IMG/VR virus record: IMGVR_UViG_3300028388_005324
Coordinates: 1-27,473 of that record
From: a virus
Length of the DNA: 27,473 bases
Direction: 5' to 3' (one strand)
Within the stretch, counting starts at the first letter, position 1, and each line of letters starts with the position of its first letter. This document shows positions 10,301 through 18,084 of the stretch, piece after piece. Made by a program: the position numbers and the translations under genes. A model generated the notes under the pieces. It worked only from the letters and a program-made list of their open reading frames with translations, did no database searches and was not told the DNA's origin.

Positions 10301-11503
10301 AGCGTCGACCACACGAACACTGATGTTATAGCGTTGGGCTACGGTAACAGTCTAATCGACAAGCACACTTACATAGCCTCGGATGGTACGACGCAAGAGG
10401 TTACAGTAAGGATTGTCGGGAACAACACCGACAGAGAGAGAAGGTACAATGTCACTTACGACCTTGTCGATTACAGGGGCGTCGACGTGGGCAGATGTTC
10501 AAAGTGCGAATGCTCTACAGACGATGAGTGCGGGCCTGGGTATATCTGCAGCAGGAGCGACCAGATGGGTCCCCTCTGCACCTGCATCGAAGACACTCGC
10601 CGAGGAATGTGCCCGGCTGGGACTATTGAAGTAGAACTGTTCTATTGGGTGAAAGATGAGTACGGCCCCAGTGTTGCCATCTTAAGCGCGGAAGAGCCCT
10701 TTACAATGCTAGGCGCGACCAGCTACGTCTCCGAGTATGGCTATTACACTGGAATTTTTGGTAGAAGCTATGACATTGTCAGGTTCGAGGGTGGCGACGG
10801 CTTCCGTCCCTGCCCAGCTGGATCCGGAAGTGTCCATGCTTTCGCTTCTTACAATGGCTGGTCAATGCCTGTTAGGCCATTCCTTGAGTACAGGAGAAGA
10901 GGTACTACTATTGATAACGGGTTGGTTGTCCAGCTTACCGGTAGCAGGCCTAGAACAAACTACTTCCAAGACTACAGCGTAGACGAAGGCTTCTTTGCGG
11001 AAACCGCCAGCGTCCCCCACACAACCTATATCCATGCTGTATACGAGTTCAACTACACGGAATCAGGGGGCCACAAGTGCTTCACCAGGGGCGGCTTCAG
11101 CAAGGCGGGAAGTGCTGGCCTGTTCTGCATGCCCGCCGTGCAGTATTACGGCGAATACCCGGACTGGGGTGTTTACCCGGCCACTCCCGACCCGCAGCCT
11201 GTTGAGGCTGCCTGGTTCCTGACTAACTGGTTCGCAGAAAATACAGAGTCCCAGGTCAAGCAGTTCCCTAGCGTTGAATCCGGTCTCGAAAGGCCCTGCG
11301 ACAGCGGTCCAGGATCTCGCACAGGCTTTCTCCCTAAGATCAAGCCTCCCGCGCCTGCAAACGTCTGCCACGGATCCACCAAAACCTACGGCCCTGAGTT
11401 TATGAACCTTCCTCTTATCGAGACACCTCGGGCCTATCCAGACGGGGAGAGAACGTCTCCCATATATGGAGGGGACTACTCATACCTCCTTTTGAATCCA
11501 TAG
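7322..11503 (+). CDS. Giant Cys-rich VCBS-repeat adhesin / tail fibre, 1393 aa
   Basis: Probably a virion surface adhesin. Residues about 80-360 are extremely Cys-rich (about 38 Cys), with EGF/granulin-like spacing such as CLSAADCPNGSTCVGGKC and NSGCCGTGICCRDGYCTC. Residues about 385-1036 hold about six repeats of 90-125 residues resembling VCBS-type domains: each ends in a strand like VTINGADD or DIVIAGTNDD and carries YG-x-(F/W) and VTDGS-like motifs. Residues about 1055-1100 bring a second Cys cluster (CSKCECSTDDECGPGYICSR). About 290 further residues form a C-terminal domain of unknown fold. There is no signal peptide. It follows the tail-tip genes, so attachment to the tail tip is inferred. 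The ATG lies 21 bases after a perfect motif copy. Confidence 0.85.
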   Translation: MLLPTSGDASYARAQSEYREKKQRRDIFYGGGISSLRESQNQGYFTLNGNLRKSFLIKESDFEKAQDGVSIWSQGGITSLECLSAADCPNGSTCVGGKCVSGSASNSTANECGDNGAGGSLCGGITGGCEQPSSGCPGDNVTNSGCCGTGICCRDGYCTCGPCESEPLGDCSVYCAEMRELYGDDVPGCQDDQSFCDSPCYKCSAVTLQCEKNQPEFSDNCECTPCSDCNTCSSITKQCTEDCSNCMKQVSGSLDCYCGKTAEMTIRIQPAGCSENSIADWAGSDADAQLKAKLEDKCRALCGLPDGDQCKPRVISKFESLLCGQDPPWLANPDIDGIEYRNQRVSSGGCSGGQVATIITAGAEGGSVSEQTPGQADPTLLIASGTRTFNNSEGNDGHQIAVIQEPKYGVFGIDSFTDTLAGLNGSFTWVYQLNNSSELVQNLAPGQIETDTIRYTITDSDGKTQVDSIYISVQGINNAIVFTSQRQSGQVIEDVRTVVAGAVTFNDLDINQTHQASYTGNIQYGTFSLGAIRGTRDGRGGLIPWSYTVNNNVPDVQQLSVGDTLTEQVNIAVTDGSITSYQVVDIVIAGTNDDVTITSADLSGSVTESATLTTSGDIYFSDVDLNDRPVGSWVPKSVTSDDVDVYAGARKAIVDGFSLTASATNANTGRLTWYFSTTNAAIGYLAAGETITAIFTVVIEDGKGSVEARDVTITINGAGTSLPSSDSVITGDEQAIASPGATATGNLSITNASLPPESQPTFNVLSGASTTYGSFSISSAGSWSYTPDTTNSTVIQMNTGDSLYEGITITASDGSEHTIWCRVLGADDPGDPIQGNTSGDVTEDAAQSTASGELTISDPDDVVAFLDVEPDNNGTYGSWGMNNGTWTFYLDNSNSAVQALSDGQQLVESHTFYATDGRAQTATVTINGADDASETTGDFYKIAYSYPIPQSASGNLNVTNVDADKSPYFTPGSYVGAYGIWTWINSGNGTWSYSVDHTNTDVIALGYGNSLIDKHTYIASDGTTQEVTVRIVGNNTDRERRYNVTYDLVDYRGVDVGRCSKCECSTDDECGPGYICSRSDQMGPLCTCIEDTRRGMCPAGTIEVELFYWVKDEYGPSVAILSAEEPFTMLGATSYVSEYGYYTGIFGRSYDIVRFEGGDGFRPCPAGSGSVHAFASYNGWSMPVRPFLEYRRRGTTIDNGLVVQLTGSRPRTNYFQDYSVDEGFFAETASVPHTTYIHAVYEFNYTESGGHKCFTRGGFSKAGSAGLFCMPAVQYYGEYPDWGVYPATPDPQPVEAAWFLTNWFAENTESQVKQFPSVESGLERPCDSGPGSRTGFLPKIKPPAPANVCHGSTKTYGPEFMNLPLIETPRAYPDGERTSPIYGGDYSYLLLNP
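8480..10428 (+). repeat. About six divergent VCBS-type protein repeats
   Basis: The encoded protein shows tandem units with boundaries near bases 8756, 9102, 9477, 9804 and 10113. Each has a central YG-x-F/W turn, a long strand pair, an acidic-Gly 'TDG/SDG' turn and a closing VTINGADD-like strand. The units are clearly diverged at DNA level, so this is an old duplication. Confidence 0.7.
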
Positions 11504-11509
11504 AGAGTA

Positions 11510-11519
11510 GGAAGCCTAG
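11510..11519 (+). promoter_or_regulatory. Motif copy GGAAGCCTAG
   Basis: It ends 18 bases before the ATG at 11538 and is followed by CCCAGCTT. A near-identical extension (TCCAGCTT) follows the copy at 14765. Confidence 0.65.
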
Positions 11520-11537
11520 CCCAGCTTCTATTGTAAG

Positions 11538-14500
11538 ATGGCAGTCTTCCCTGATAAGATTGGTCTCAAGAACTCCACGGATGACTCGTCAGCGATTCTT
11601 GGGGCCATCTCCCCTGGGGGAAGCGAACCTATCGTCCCCGGCGAACTGGTCATCTCCAGGAGCAACGGCAGCGCTTCTTTGTACACACTGGACGCCAATA
11701 ACTCTGTAGTCAAGGTCGGGACAGAGGGGGCGGAAGCAGCCTCTCTCGACGCCTATATAATCCAGAATTTCGACAACGTTAGTACCGAAACAGCTTTCAG
11801 TACTGACTCCATGTTTGTCCCGGTTCCCGACACTGGGGACCCGAAGTTCGGGACAGGCGCGGTTCTTTTTGATCACAACAGCGACCTGACTAATTTCGCG
11901 CAGAACGTCGCCTTCGCAGGCGATAGACTCCCTGGTGCTCTGGGTACCTCGCAGTTCACGCTGGAGTTTTGGATTAAGACGGACATCGCCAACTGGTACA
12001 GGACCCTCAACGGAGCCGGCGGGCTTGGTCCTCAGGGCTTTATGAGTATCGTCGGCTACAAGGGCTTCCCACAGGGCCTGGGCGCCTTGAATGTGTATAT
12101 GGATGCTGGTACCCTCAACAACATCGGGTACGGCACGACAAGCCGCTCAGACGTCGCTCAGGGCGCCATATGCCTCGGGCTATGGCCAGGAGAGGACAGG
12201 GGCGCTCAGAGCATTGCAGGCCTGCCTAGCACGGGTGAGATTCTCTGCTCCGGCACCGTCAGCGTAGCGGATAACGTCTACCATCACGTCCTGATCCAGC
12301 ACGAGGGCTCTGGATCGTATTCCATGTATATCGACGGGGCCCAGGTCGACCGAGTCAGGCTCTCGGAGTCTCTTACCTTCGGGGTCTCCGAGCCTAGCGA
12401 TACGGCAGTGGTCGGGCCTTATGACTTGTATATTGGAGGCCAGAGCTCAGACGTTCTTGGTACAGGGCAGTCGGGTGACTTTGTCAATAGCTACGGTTTT
12501 AATGGCCTCATCGATTCGTTCCGTATCGTCAGGACATCCCTCTATCCCTCCTGGGGCACTATCCCCGTGCCGACCGGAAGCGCGGCCACGCCAGTGCTCG
12601 TTCCCCTGCCGTCACTCAAGAGCTTATCTGACACGGCAATCTCCCTCTCCCCTGCCAATAACTCGGTACTTCAGTACGACTCAAGTACTGAGACGTGGTA
12701 TGACGCAGCGGTCCCTGGGTACGATCTTTCTGGGAACAACTTGGATGACATCAATGACGTCACTATCTCAAATGTAGCTACGGGTCAGTACCTTAAGTGG
12801 GATGGGTCCGCCTGGGTCAACGACTCCGTAGACCTTGGAGACTTAAGCAACGTCGCTCCAGGAATACCGGCGATAGGCGATTTCCTTGTCTGGAACGGGA
12901 GTACCTACGAGAGGAACGCTAGCACTGTTTGCATTGTTTCCGCCACTGAGCCCACGACAAGGCCTGGGACAACCCTTATCAGGGACGGCGACCAGTGGCT
13001 TGACAGCAGTACGGGCGAATTCTACGTCAGGAATAATGGCGTCTTCGAACTTACCGCAGGCGGAGGTGGGGCCACACCAGGCGGTGGTTCGATTGACGAC
13101 CTGACAGACGTTGACACGACTACAGTCCCCCCGAACAGCGGGGATACTCTGGCATGGAATTCAGGTCTACAGATCTGGGAACCAGTCGCGCAACCACCCG
13201 CAAACATCTCCACCAGCAGCATTCACCAGCTGGCCGATGTGGAGGCTCTCGATATCGCTAGCAGGGTCGACGGGAATGTGCTCAAGTGGGTTGGAGGTAG
13301 TAATGTATATGCACTTGGATCTGTCAACTATGCCGAGATCGAGGGTACAACCCAGATCAGCAAGTTCCAGAATGACGTGGGTTACCTCGTCGATATCACT
13401 AGCCAGAAACTCGAAGATCTGGTGAATGTAGTCGGCAATCCCCCTTACCAGATGGGCGACATCCTGATTTACAACACGAACCTCAATCTTTACGAATATA
13501 AACAGAACAACTGGTTGCGTTACACCGACGTTTCCGATACCCCAAATGACGGCGATGCGATTACCTACAACAGCGCTCTTGGCAAGTGGGTTGCCGGCTC
13601 TGGCGGCGGTGGCGGTGCCACTAACCTTGACGGCCTGAGTGACGTCAGCAAGGATGCAAATGATGACATTGTATTCCAGGATGCCAACTCGCTAACGCTG
13701 GATGACGCCGCCGCAGTAACATACGGCAAGTTCAAGCTCGGATACGGTGATACTTCTACCGGCGCAGTGATCGGGGAACAGTTCGGCCTCACTCTCAAGA
13801 AGGACGGTTTGCCCGATGCCAGTGAGATCTGGCTCAGCCGTAGTTATGGCACTAAGATGGTACTTGGCGGTACTAGGTCGCCAGAAGACAATGGCATGGT
13901 TCTTCGCCTTCAGGGTCAGGAGCAAGAGAGGATCGATAGTAACAACAATTGCCGGCCTGTAGTCCGGTGGGAGAGCGGAGATTATACGTACCTCAATGAA
14001 ACTGGTAACTACATCTCACTGAGCATCCCTAATGGTCTCACCGAAAATACCGACTATGTTTTCCCTCCTGAGGACGGTTCCGATGGCTATAGCCTTAGGA
14101 CAGACGGTCAAGGGCGGACCTATTGGGCGCCTGCAACTGGCGTTCTGAATGGGGGTGTATGGGTAATTGATGCCGCGAATACGACTCCCAATTTTGCGAA
14201 CGGGGAGTTCAACTTCGATAACAACGACTTCGGCTTTGCGACGGAGATTCGACTCTCAATTATCACCTCGGACAACGCCAATGTTGCCAGGTTTATGGCC
14301 CAAATGGGCAGGAATAATGGCATCATTTCCGTCCAGGAGGTTAATCAGAACGAAACGCACCTCTTTAGGATTACAAGCGCAATCAACGACATGGGGAGCT
14401 TGATCTATGTATTTGGGATCGAGCTCATCGAGAGCACCAGCGGCCAGCTAATGTCAAGCATTGGAGAAACCTGTGAAATCAGGTTCTTCCCTAGCTCTAG

Positions 14501-14762
14501 TCGGCTGTCAGACGCGATTGATGTCTCTAGCAATACCCCGACGGACGGTAGTGTCTTGGTCTACAATGCCACTACTGGAGAATATGCTCCAGGGTCTGCC
14601 CCTGCTACTGGCGTCGGCCGTGGCGAGGGTGGCAACTTCGAGACCGGCAGTTCTCTCATACCCTTTGCGTCAGGTATCTACGGTGGCGGTGATTTCGAGA
14701 CAGGCGTGGCGGATTTGCCGATCGAACAAACCACTGGTGTCGATGGCGGCGTGTTTACCTGA
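11538..14762 (+). CDS. Large tail fibre with LamG-like lectin domain, 1074 aa
   Basis: Residues 1-60 resemble the short anchor module shared by the window's fibres, with PGELVISRSNGSASLYTLD. Residues about 75-270 look like a concanavalin/LamG domain: FTLEFWIKTDIANWYRT, then YHHVLIQHEGSGSYSMYIDG, then GLIDSFRIVRTSLYP, the usual order of LamG signatures. Residues about 360-730 contain several short fibre modules of the form L-x-DV ... G..L.W....W (for example GQYLKWDGSAWVNDSVDLGD). Residues about 730-1010 are a further beta-rich region. The last 50 residues repeat GGNFETG, GGDFETG and DGGVFT, a terminal tag shared with other fibres here. A host-glycan-binding role is inferred from the lectin-like fold. 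Confidence 0.85.
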   Translation: MAVFPDKIGLKNSTDDSSAILGAISPGGSEPIVPGELVISRSNGSASLYTLDANNSVVKVGTEGAEAASLDAYIIQNFDNVSTETAFSTDSMFVPVPDTGDPKFGTGAVLFDHNSDLTNFAQNVAFAGDRLPGALGTSQFTLEFWIKTDIANWYRTLNGAGGLGPQGFMSIVGYKGFPQGLGALNVYMDAGTLNNIGYGTTSRSDVAQGAICLGLWPGEDRGAQSIAGLPSTGEILCSGTVSVADNVYHHVLIQHEGSGSYSMYIDGAQVDRVRLSESLTFGVSEPSDTAVVGPYDLYIGGQSSDVLGTGQSGDFVNSYGFNGLIDSFRIVRTSLYPSWGTIPVPTGSAATPVLVPLPSLKSLSDTAISLSPANNSVLQYDSSTETWYDAAVPGYDLSGNNLDDINDVTISNVATGQYLKWDGSAWVNDSVDLGDLSNVAPGIPAIGDFLVWNGSTYERNASTVCIVSATEPTTRPGTTLIRDGDQWLDSSTGEFYVRNNGVFELTAGGGGATPGGGSIDDLTDVDTTTVPPNSGDTLAWNSGLQIWEPVAQPPANISTSSIHQLADVEALDIASRVDGNVLKWVGGSNVYALGSVNYAEIEGTTQISKFQNDVGYLVDITSQKLEDLVNVVGNPPYQMGDILIYNTNLNLYEYKQNNWLRYTDVSDTPNDGDAITYNSALGKWVAGSGGGGGATNLDGLSDVSKDANDDIVFQDANSLTLDDAAAVTYGKFKLGYGDTSTGAVIGEQFGLTLKKDGLPDASEIWLSRSYGTKMVLGGTRSPEDNGMVLRLQGQEQERIDSNNNCRPVVRWESGDYTYLNETGNYISLSIPNGLTENTDYVFPPEDGSDGYSLRTDGQGRTYWAPATGVLNGGVWVIDAANTTPNFANGEFNFDNNDFGFATEIRLSIITSDNANVARFMAQMGRNNGIISVQEVNQNETHLFRITSAINDMGSLIYVFGIELIESTSGQLMSSIGETCEIRFFPSSSRLSDAIDVSSNTPTDGSVLVYNATTGEYAPGSAPATGVGRGEGGNFETGSSLIPFASGIYGGGDFETGVADLPIEQTTGVDGGVFT

Positions 14763-14764
14763 TA

Positions 14765-14774
14765 GGCATCCTAG
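14765..14774 (+). promoter_or_regulatory. Motif copy GGCATCCTAG
   Basis: It lies two bases after the upstream TGA and ends 20 bases before the ATG at 14795. The identical 10-mer occurs at 22603. Confidence 0.65.
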
Positions 14775-14794
14775 TCCAGCTTTAGTCCGTTGGA

Positions 14795-16474
14795 ATGCCC
14801 GCACCTAACAACCGAGTCCCCGTTGTTGTAGCAAGGGGCAATAAGGCAACCCTAGACGCCAGTATCTCCGCCATTAAGGAGGGCGAAATCGTCCTAGCGA
14901 CCGACGAGGATATCCTGTATGCCAATATCGGGGGAACCCTGACTGCTGTTGGGCAAGCTGGCGGTGGAGGTGCTGCGGCCCTCAACGAGCTGACAGACGT
15001 TGACACAACGGGGCAGAACGAGACGAGCGCAAACTTCCTTCGGCTTTCTGGTGGCGTCTACAAGCCAAGCGCGGCTAACATCAAGCAAGACACCATTGCC
15101 GAGATAGAGAAGCTATCTGGGGCTGCGGCTGGCGCCGAGATGACGACCATCTGGGATGTGGGTGATTTCCTGTATGCCGACCAGGCGGCCTGGGAGACTG
15201 GTGGATGGACCTACATTGCCGGAAGCGGCAGTGTCGCCAGTCAAATTAACCTCACAGATACCGACTTCCCTTTCGACCCTTCGACCGTCTCGACCACATG
15301 GGCGACGGGGACGTACCTCGGAGTAGCCGTCTCTCCTTCTGCTTTGTGGACGGTTTCATCCGCCGGCTCCCTTTGCATCGCTAACGATGGTGTGAGCAGG
15401 GTTCAGGACTACAATCGTCAATTCAATAGCAGTATCTATAACACCATCGATATCGCGATTCAAGCTGTCTATGAACCCAGTTTTGCGGGAGCTGGCTTCA
15501 TGGAGGTTGTGGCTGATCAACAATGGGTTGTCCGCCTGCAGGTCTGCAATAACAATCAGTACAATCAGACTTACGGTTACATCGTAGAGTATATCTTCAA
15601 TGCAGATGGTACTATTCGCTGCAATGCCGGTCCCACGAACGACGCTCTGGTCACAGTTCCTTTCTGGGATAGCGACAACAGGTCTGGGGTCAGCCTTTCT
15701 GGTGACGAGATCCTAGGTCTCAATGGTTTTAACTGGGGCACAACCAACGTCGAGGCCCACTCAACTCTTGTCGGTGGTATCGCCGAGCCATTCTCTCTGG
15801 TCGACTTCAATGGCATTGACGTTACTGACGTTAAGGCAGGTGACTTGGCCCAGTTCGACGCAGATGGCAATATCACTCCGGGGCACGATGCCCTAAAAGA
15901 GATGACGGATATCAGCGCAAACGTTCCGATGCCGCTGACTAATGTCGAGAAAAGTACTGGTGGTTTCTTCGACGTTCCTGGTGCGTTCAGGTTCTTCTAC
16001 GGCGGAAACTTTACCGACCCGTTCAGTGGCGAATTCACCGTAAGCGGTACCAGTGTGTATTTTGACGATAGAGGATCGGCTCTCGATGGCAGTGGAACGT
16101 ACCTCCTGGGTCCCTGGTTCCGTACGTATGTAACAGGCAGTTCTATTGATTTCTGGTATTCAACAAGTGCAACTGGTCCATGGACTAAGCATACGGCAAC
16201 CGGCGGCCTTATCGAGCAGACTGTTGACGACACCTACCGACTTGACGGTGTTTCCACTAGCGGGAGCCTTTCCAGCAGCGGTTATTTCGCTTTCAGTGAC
16301 CCAGCCGCAACTGGTTATAACGATGGTGATGTTTTGGCTTGGGACACAACAGAAGGTGCGTGGATTACAAGGGGCAAAATTGACACCGACGACTTCAAGG
16401 CCTTGGTCGCAGCGTCTACCGATTTTGCTGATTTCCAGACAAGGGTTGCCGCTATCCCTAGCTTCCGCTCGTAG
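14795..16474 (+). CDS. Tail fibre, 559 aa, with shared N-terminal anchor module
   Basis: Residues 1-55 (start MPAPNNRVPVVVARG, then EGEIVLATDEDILYANIGG) closely resemble the starts of the genes at 23730 and 25058; the pattern is similar to the Mtd-N-type anchor domains that fix fibres to phage tails. A Gly linker and one L-x-DV fibre module (LNELTDVDTTGQN) follow at about 62-90. Residues about 115-540 are Ser/Thr/Gly-rich and beta-dominated, presumably the shaft and receptor-binding region, of no recognised family. The C-terminus is helical (DDFKALVAASTDFADFQTRV) and lacks the DGG tag found in four other fibres. A motif copy ends 20 bases before the ATG. Confidence 0.82.
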   Translation: MPAPNNRVPVVVARGNKATLDASISAIKEGEIVLATDEDILYANIGGTLTAVGQAGGGGAAALNELTDVDTTGQNETSANFLRLSGGVYKPSAANIKQDTIAEIEKLSGAAAGAEMTTIWDVGDFLYADQAAWETGGWTYIAGSGSVASQINLTDTDFPFDPSTVSTTWATGTYLGVAVSPSALWTVSSAGSLCIANDGVSRVQDYNRQFNSSIYNTIDIAIQAVYEPSFAGAGFMEVVADQQWVVRLQVCNNNQYNQTYGYIVEYIFNADGTIRCNAGPTNDALVTVPFWDSDNRSGVSLSGDEILGLNGFNWGTTNVEAHSTLVGGIAEPFSLVDFNGIDVTDVKAGDLAQFDADGNITPGHDALKEMTDISANVPMPLTNVEKSTGGFFDVPGAFRFFYGGNFTDPFSGEFTVSGTSVYFDDRGSALDGSGTYLLGPWFRTYVTGSSIDFWYSTSATGPWTKHTATGGLIEQTVDDTYRLDGVSTSGSLSSSGYFAFSDPAATGYNDGDVLAWDTTEGAWITRGKIDTDDFKALVAASTDFADFQTRVAAIPSFRS

Positions 16475-16483
16475 GTATTCTAC
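16474..16483 (+). promoter_or_regulatory. Motif copy GGTATTCTAC
   Basis: It starts on the last base of the upstream TAG and ends 19 bases before the ATG at 16503. It is followed by GCCAGC, like the extension at the 11510 and 14765 copies. Confidence 0.6.
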
Positions 16484-16502
16484 GCCAGCATAACGGGGTG
16501 AA

Positions 16503-16880
16503 ATGATCAACTCTATCGAGGATCTACGTAGTGCCGGTACACTTCCCACGGGCCCGGTGTCAGCCTGGCCCAAGGAGAGGAATGTGGCGGGTCCTGGAAT
16601 GCAGGCACAGTATGTCCCAGGACAGCAAGACCCGGAACCCAAGGTGAAGGCTAGTTTGAGCACTATGGCTAAGGGGTTGGTCAGGAGTGCTGGCATGGCG
16701 ATCAGGCATGGAAAGATCAGCGAAGAGATCCGTAACGAACGCTTTGAGACCTGTCAAAAGTGCCCTGCCTACAACCATAACAGCAGTCGCTGTTCTGAAT
16801 GTGGTTGTTTCATGAAGGTCAAGACGTGGATTAACGGTGACCCGGATCTGCTGTGCCCCCTTCGCAAGTGGGAGCGCTGA
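16503..16880 (+). CDS. Small Cys-cluster (zinc-ribbon-like) protein, 125 aa
   Basis: Residues 1-70 are Pro/Ala-rich and probably flexible. Residues about 81-125 carry a Cys pattern C-x2-C-x9-C-x2-C-x-C-x15-C (CQKCPAYN, then CSECGCFMKVK, then CPLRKW), which looks like a metal-binding knuckle. I recall similar short 'CxxC...CGC...K...CP..W' proteins in cyanophages and other phages (perhaps the DUF6171 type), but cannot confirm it. It lies between fibre and scaffold genes. Role unknown: metal-stabilised structural part or DNA/RNA-binding protein. A GGGGTG segment 5 bases before the ATG could serve as ribosome binding site. The next gene starts two bases after its stop. Confidence 0.8.
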   Translation: MINSIEDLRSAGTLPTGPVSAWPKERNVAGPGMQAQYVPGQQDPEPKVKASLSTMAKGLVRSAGMAIRHGKISEEIRNERFETCQKCPAYNHNSSRCSECGCFMKVKTWINGDPDLLCPLRKWER

Positions 16881-16881
16881 T

Positions 16882-17325
16882 ATGGCGCTCTATGTGTCCA
16901 CCTTCGACGAAAACACTCCCTCAAAATGCAAGGCGCTCTGGGGCGTGAACGAGGGGCTTCTATTTGACTGTGCGAGCCCTTGCGGTCCATACGACAATCC
17001 TTTTGAGCTTGGCTACTTTCACCTGACGAGCTTCGACTGTGAACAGTACCCACCGAATCCCCAGGGCTACTATTATGATTACACCTACGTCAACCAGATA
17101 GGCGAGAGAGTCAATTTTGCCAGCCTCACTGAACCAGTCATTCAATTGGTGACAGACCAGACGCTTAACTGTGACATCAGCATCTACGGATCCTCGAAAA
17201 ACAGGACGATCTTTTCTTTTACGGGAGTCGAACTTGGCCAGATCCGGGAGATTGATGCATGTGGGGCGTTCACTCTTGCAACCGTGACCAGGAAAGAGAT
17301 TCAGACCAACGTATCCTTTATATAG
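16882..17325 (+). CDS. Hypothetical protein, 147 aa
   Basis: I do not recognise the family. The protein is acidic and aromatic-rich with several Cys (SKCKALWGVNEGLLFDCAS, FDCEQYPP, NCDISIYG, IDACGAFTLA) and many Tyr (GYYYDYTYV). The second half is beta-strand-like, compatible with a small virion protein. The reading frame extends upstream to 16837, but that would overlap the conserved Cys end of the previous gene; the ATG at 16882, one base after the previous stop, is the better start and gives MALYVSTFDENTPS. It is probably co-expressed with the 16503 gene, as no motif copy lies between them. Confidence 0.75.
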   Translation: MALYVSTFDENTPSKCKALWGVNEGLLFDCASPCGPYDNPFELGYFHLTSFDCEQYPPNPQGYYYDYTYVNQIGERVNFASLTEPVIQLVTDQTLNCDISIYGSSKNRTIFSFTGVELGQIREIDACGAFTLATVTRKEIQTNVSFI

Positions 17326-17334
17326 GCATACTAC
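17325..17334 (+). promoter_or_regulatory. Motif copy GGCATACTAC
   Basis: It starts on the last base of the upstream TAG. The gap to the scaffold ATG at 17374 is 39 bases, longer than usual, because a hairpin lies in between (17349-17365). Confidence 0.6.
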
Positions 17335-17348
17335 TCGGTAACTTTCAA

Positions 17349-17365
17349 CCAGGTGTGATACCTGG
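17349..17365 (+). other. Leader hairpin before the scaffold gene
   Basis: CCAGGT pairs with ACCTGG around a 5-base loop. No T-tract follows, so it is not an intrinsic terminator. It would sit near the 5' end of a transcript beginning just after the motif at 17325; a role in mRNA stability is inferred. Confidence 0.5.
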
Positions 17366-17373
17366 CTTACAAA

Positions 17374-18045
17374 ATGGCTGAAGAGAACATGACTCCCGAG
17401 ACGGAAGTTAATGCCTCACCCGCTCCAGCAGGCGACGATATGATGCCCCGCTCGGAAGCCGAGAAGCAGGTCAAGGAACAAGCGGCTCAACTTGAGCGTT
17501 TCGCTGACGTTAATCCCGATGAATGGGCCTCGATGCAGGCTGAAGCGGCAAAAGCTGCTCAACTGCAGGCTCAGTTCGGCGAAGCCAAGGAGGCTATCGA
17601 GCTCAAGTATAGCCAGCAGGCAGAAGCTGCTGCGAAGGAGGCCGCCGCTGCCAAGGCTGCACTGGCCGATTATCAGAAGAAGTATGCCCTTGAGAAGGTG
17701 TTCTTCGCTGCGGGCGGTCGCACCGACTCTGCTGACGGCGTGTCGTTCTTCGACATGATGGCTCAACAGATTGGCAACAACTTCCGGCAGGAAGCCGACG
17801 GCTCGCTTACTGTCGTCGACGCCGCTGGTGACCCCATCCTTGACAAGGAGTCCGGCAAGCGTATCTCCGCGCAGGACTATGTCGCTAGCTACAAGGCCCA
17901 TCCGATCTACGGCACCTTCTTTAAGGGCCAGAAAGGCGCTGGTGCTGGTATTGGCTACGGAGGGACAGACGCTAACGGCATGCCGAAAGCAGACTATTCT
18001 TCTATGAGTCCAGATGAGTTGTTCCAAGCAGCCTTTGGTTCTTGA
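17374..18045 (+). CDS. Probable capsid scaffolding protein, 223 aa
   Basis: Scaffolding proteins guide procapsid assembly and then leave or are cleaved. This protein is Ala/Glu/Lys/Gln-rich: residues about 28-115 form one long predicted helix or coiled coil (QAEAAAKEAAAAKAALADYQ). A more ordered C-terminal part follows (ALEKVFFAAGGRTDSADGVS, DYVASYKAHPIYGTFFKGQK) and ends in a short acidic-aromatic tail, SPDELFQAAFGS, as scaffold C-termini that bind the capsid protein often do. It lies immediately upstream of the major capsid gene, the standard position. All Arg codons are CGN, unlike the AGG-rich tail genes. The family was not verified, and no protease domain is evident. Confidence 0.82.
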   Translation: MAEENMTPETEVNASPAPAGDDMMPRSEAEKQVKEQAAQLERFADVNPDEWASMQAEAAKAAQLQAQFGEAKEAIELKYSQQAEAAAKEAAAAKAALADYQKKYALEKVFFAAGGRTDSADGVSFFDMMAQQIGNNFRQEADGSLTVVDAAGDPILDKESGKRISAQDYVASYKAHPIYGTFFKGQKGAGAGIGYGGTDANGMPKADYSSMSPDELFQAAFGS

Positions 18046-18049
18046 ACCT

Positions 18050-18079
18050 CTAATTTGATCCTGATTTGAAGTAAATTAG
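18050..18079 (+). other. Inverted repeat just upstream of the terminator
   Basis: CTAATTT (18050-18056) pairs with AAATTAG (18073-18079) around a 16-base loop. It immediately precedes the strong terminator at 18085, making a two-hairpin end to the scaffold transcript. No T-tract of its own. Confidence 0.45.
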
Positions 18080-18084
18080 GAGAT

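Noticed and set aside
7322-16474. A diversity-generating retroelement acting on the large fibre genes
   Set aside because: No reverse transcriptase and no template/variable repeat pair with adenine-specific differences is visible in the window, although the anchor domain resembles that of a known retroelement target.
16837-16881. Upstream extension of the 16882 gene
   Set aside because: It would overlap the Cys-cluster end of the previous gene; the ATG one base after that stop fits the spacing of this phage.
17416-18027. A 203-residue open frame antisense to the scaffold gene
   Set aside because: Ala/Glu-rich coding DNA readily leaves the reverse frame open; the protein looks random and has no start signal or context.
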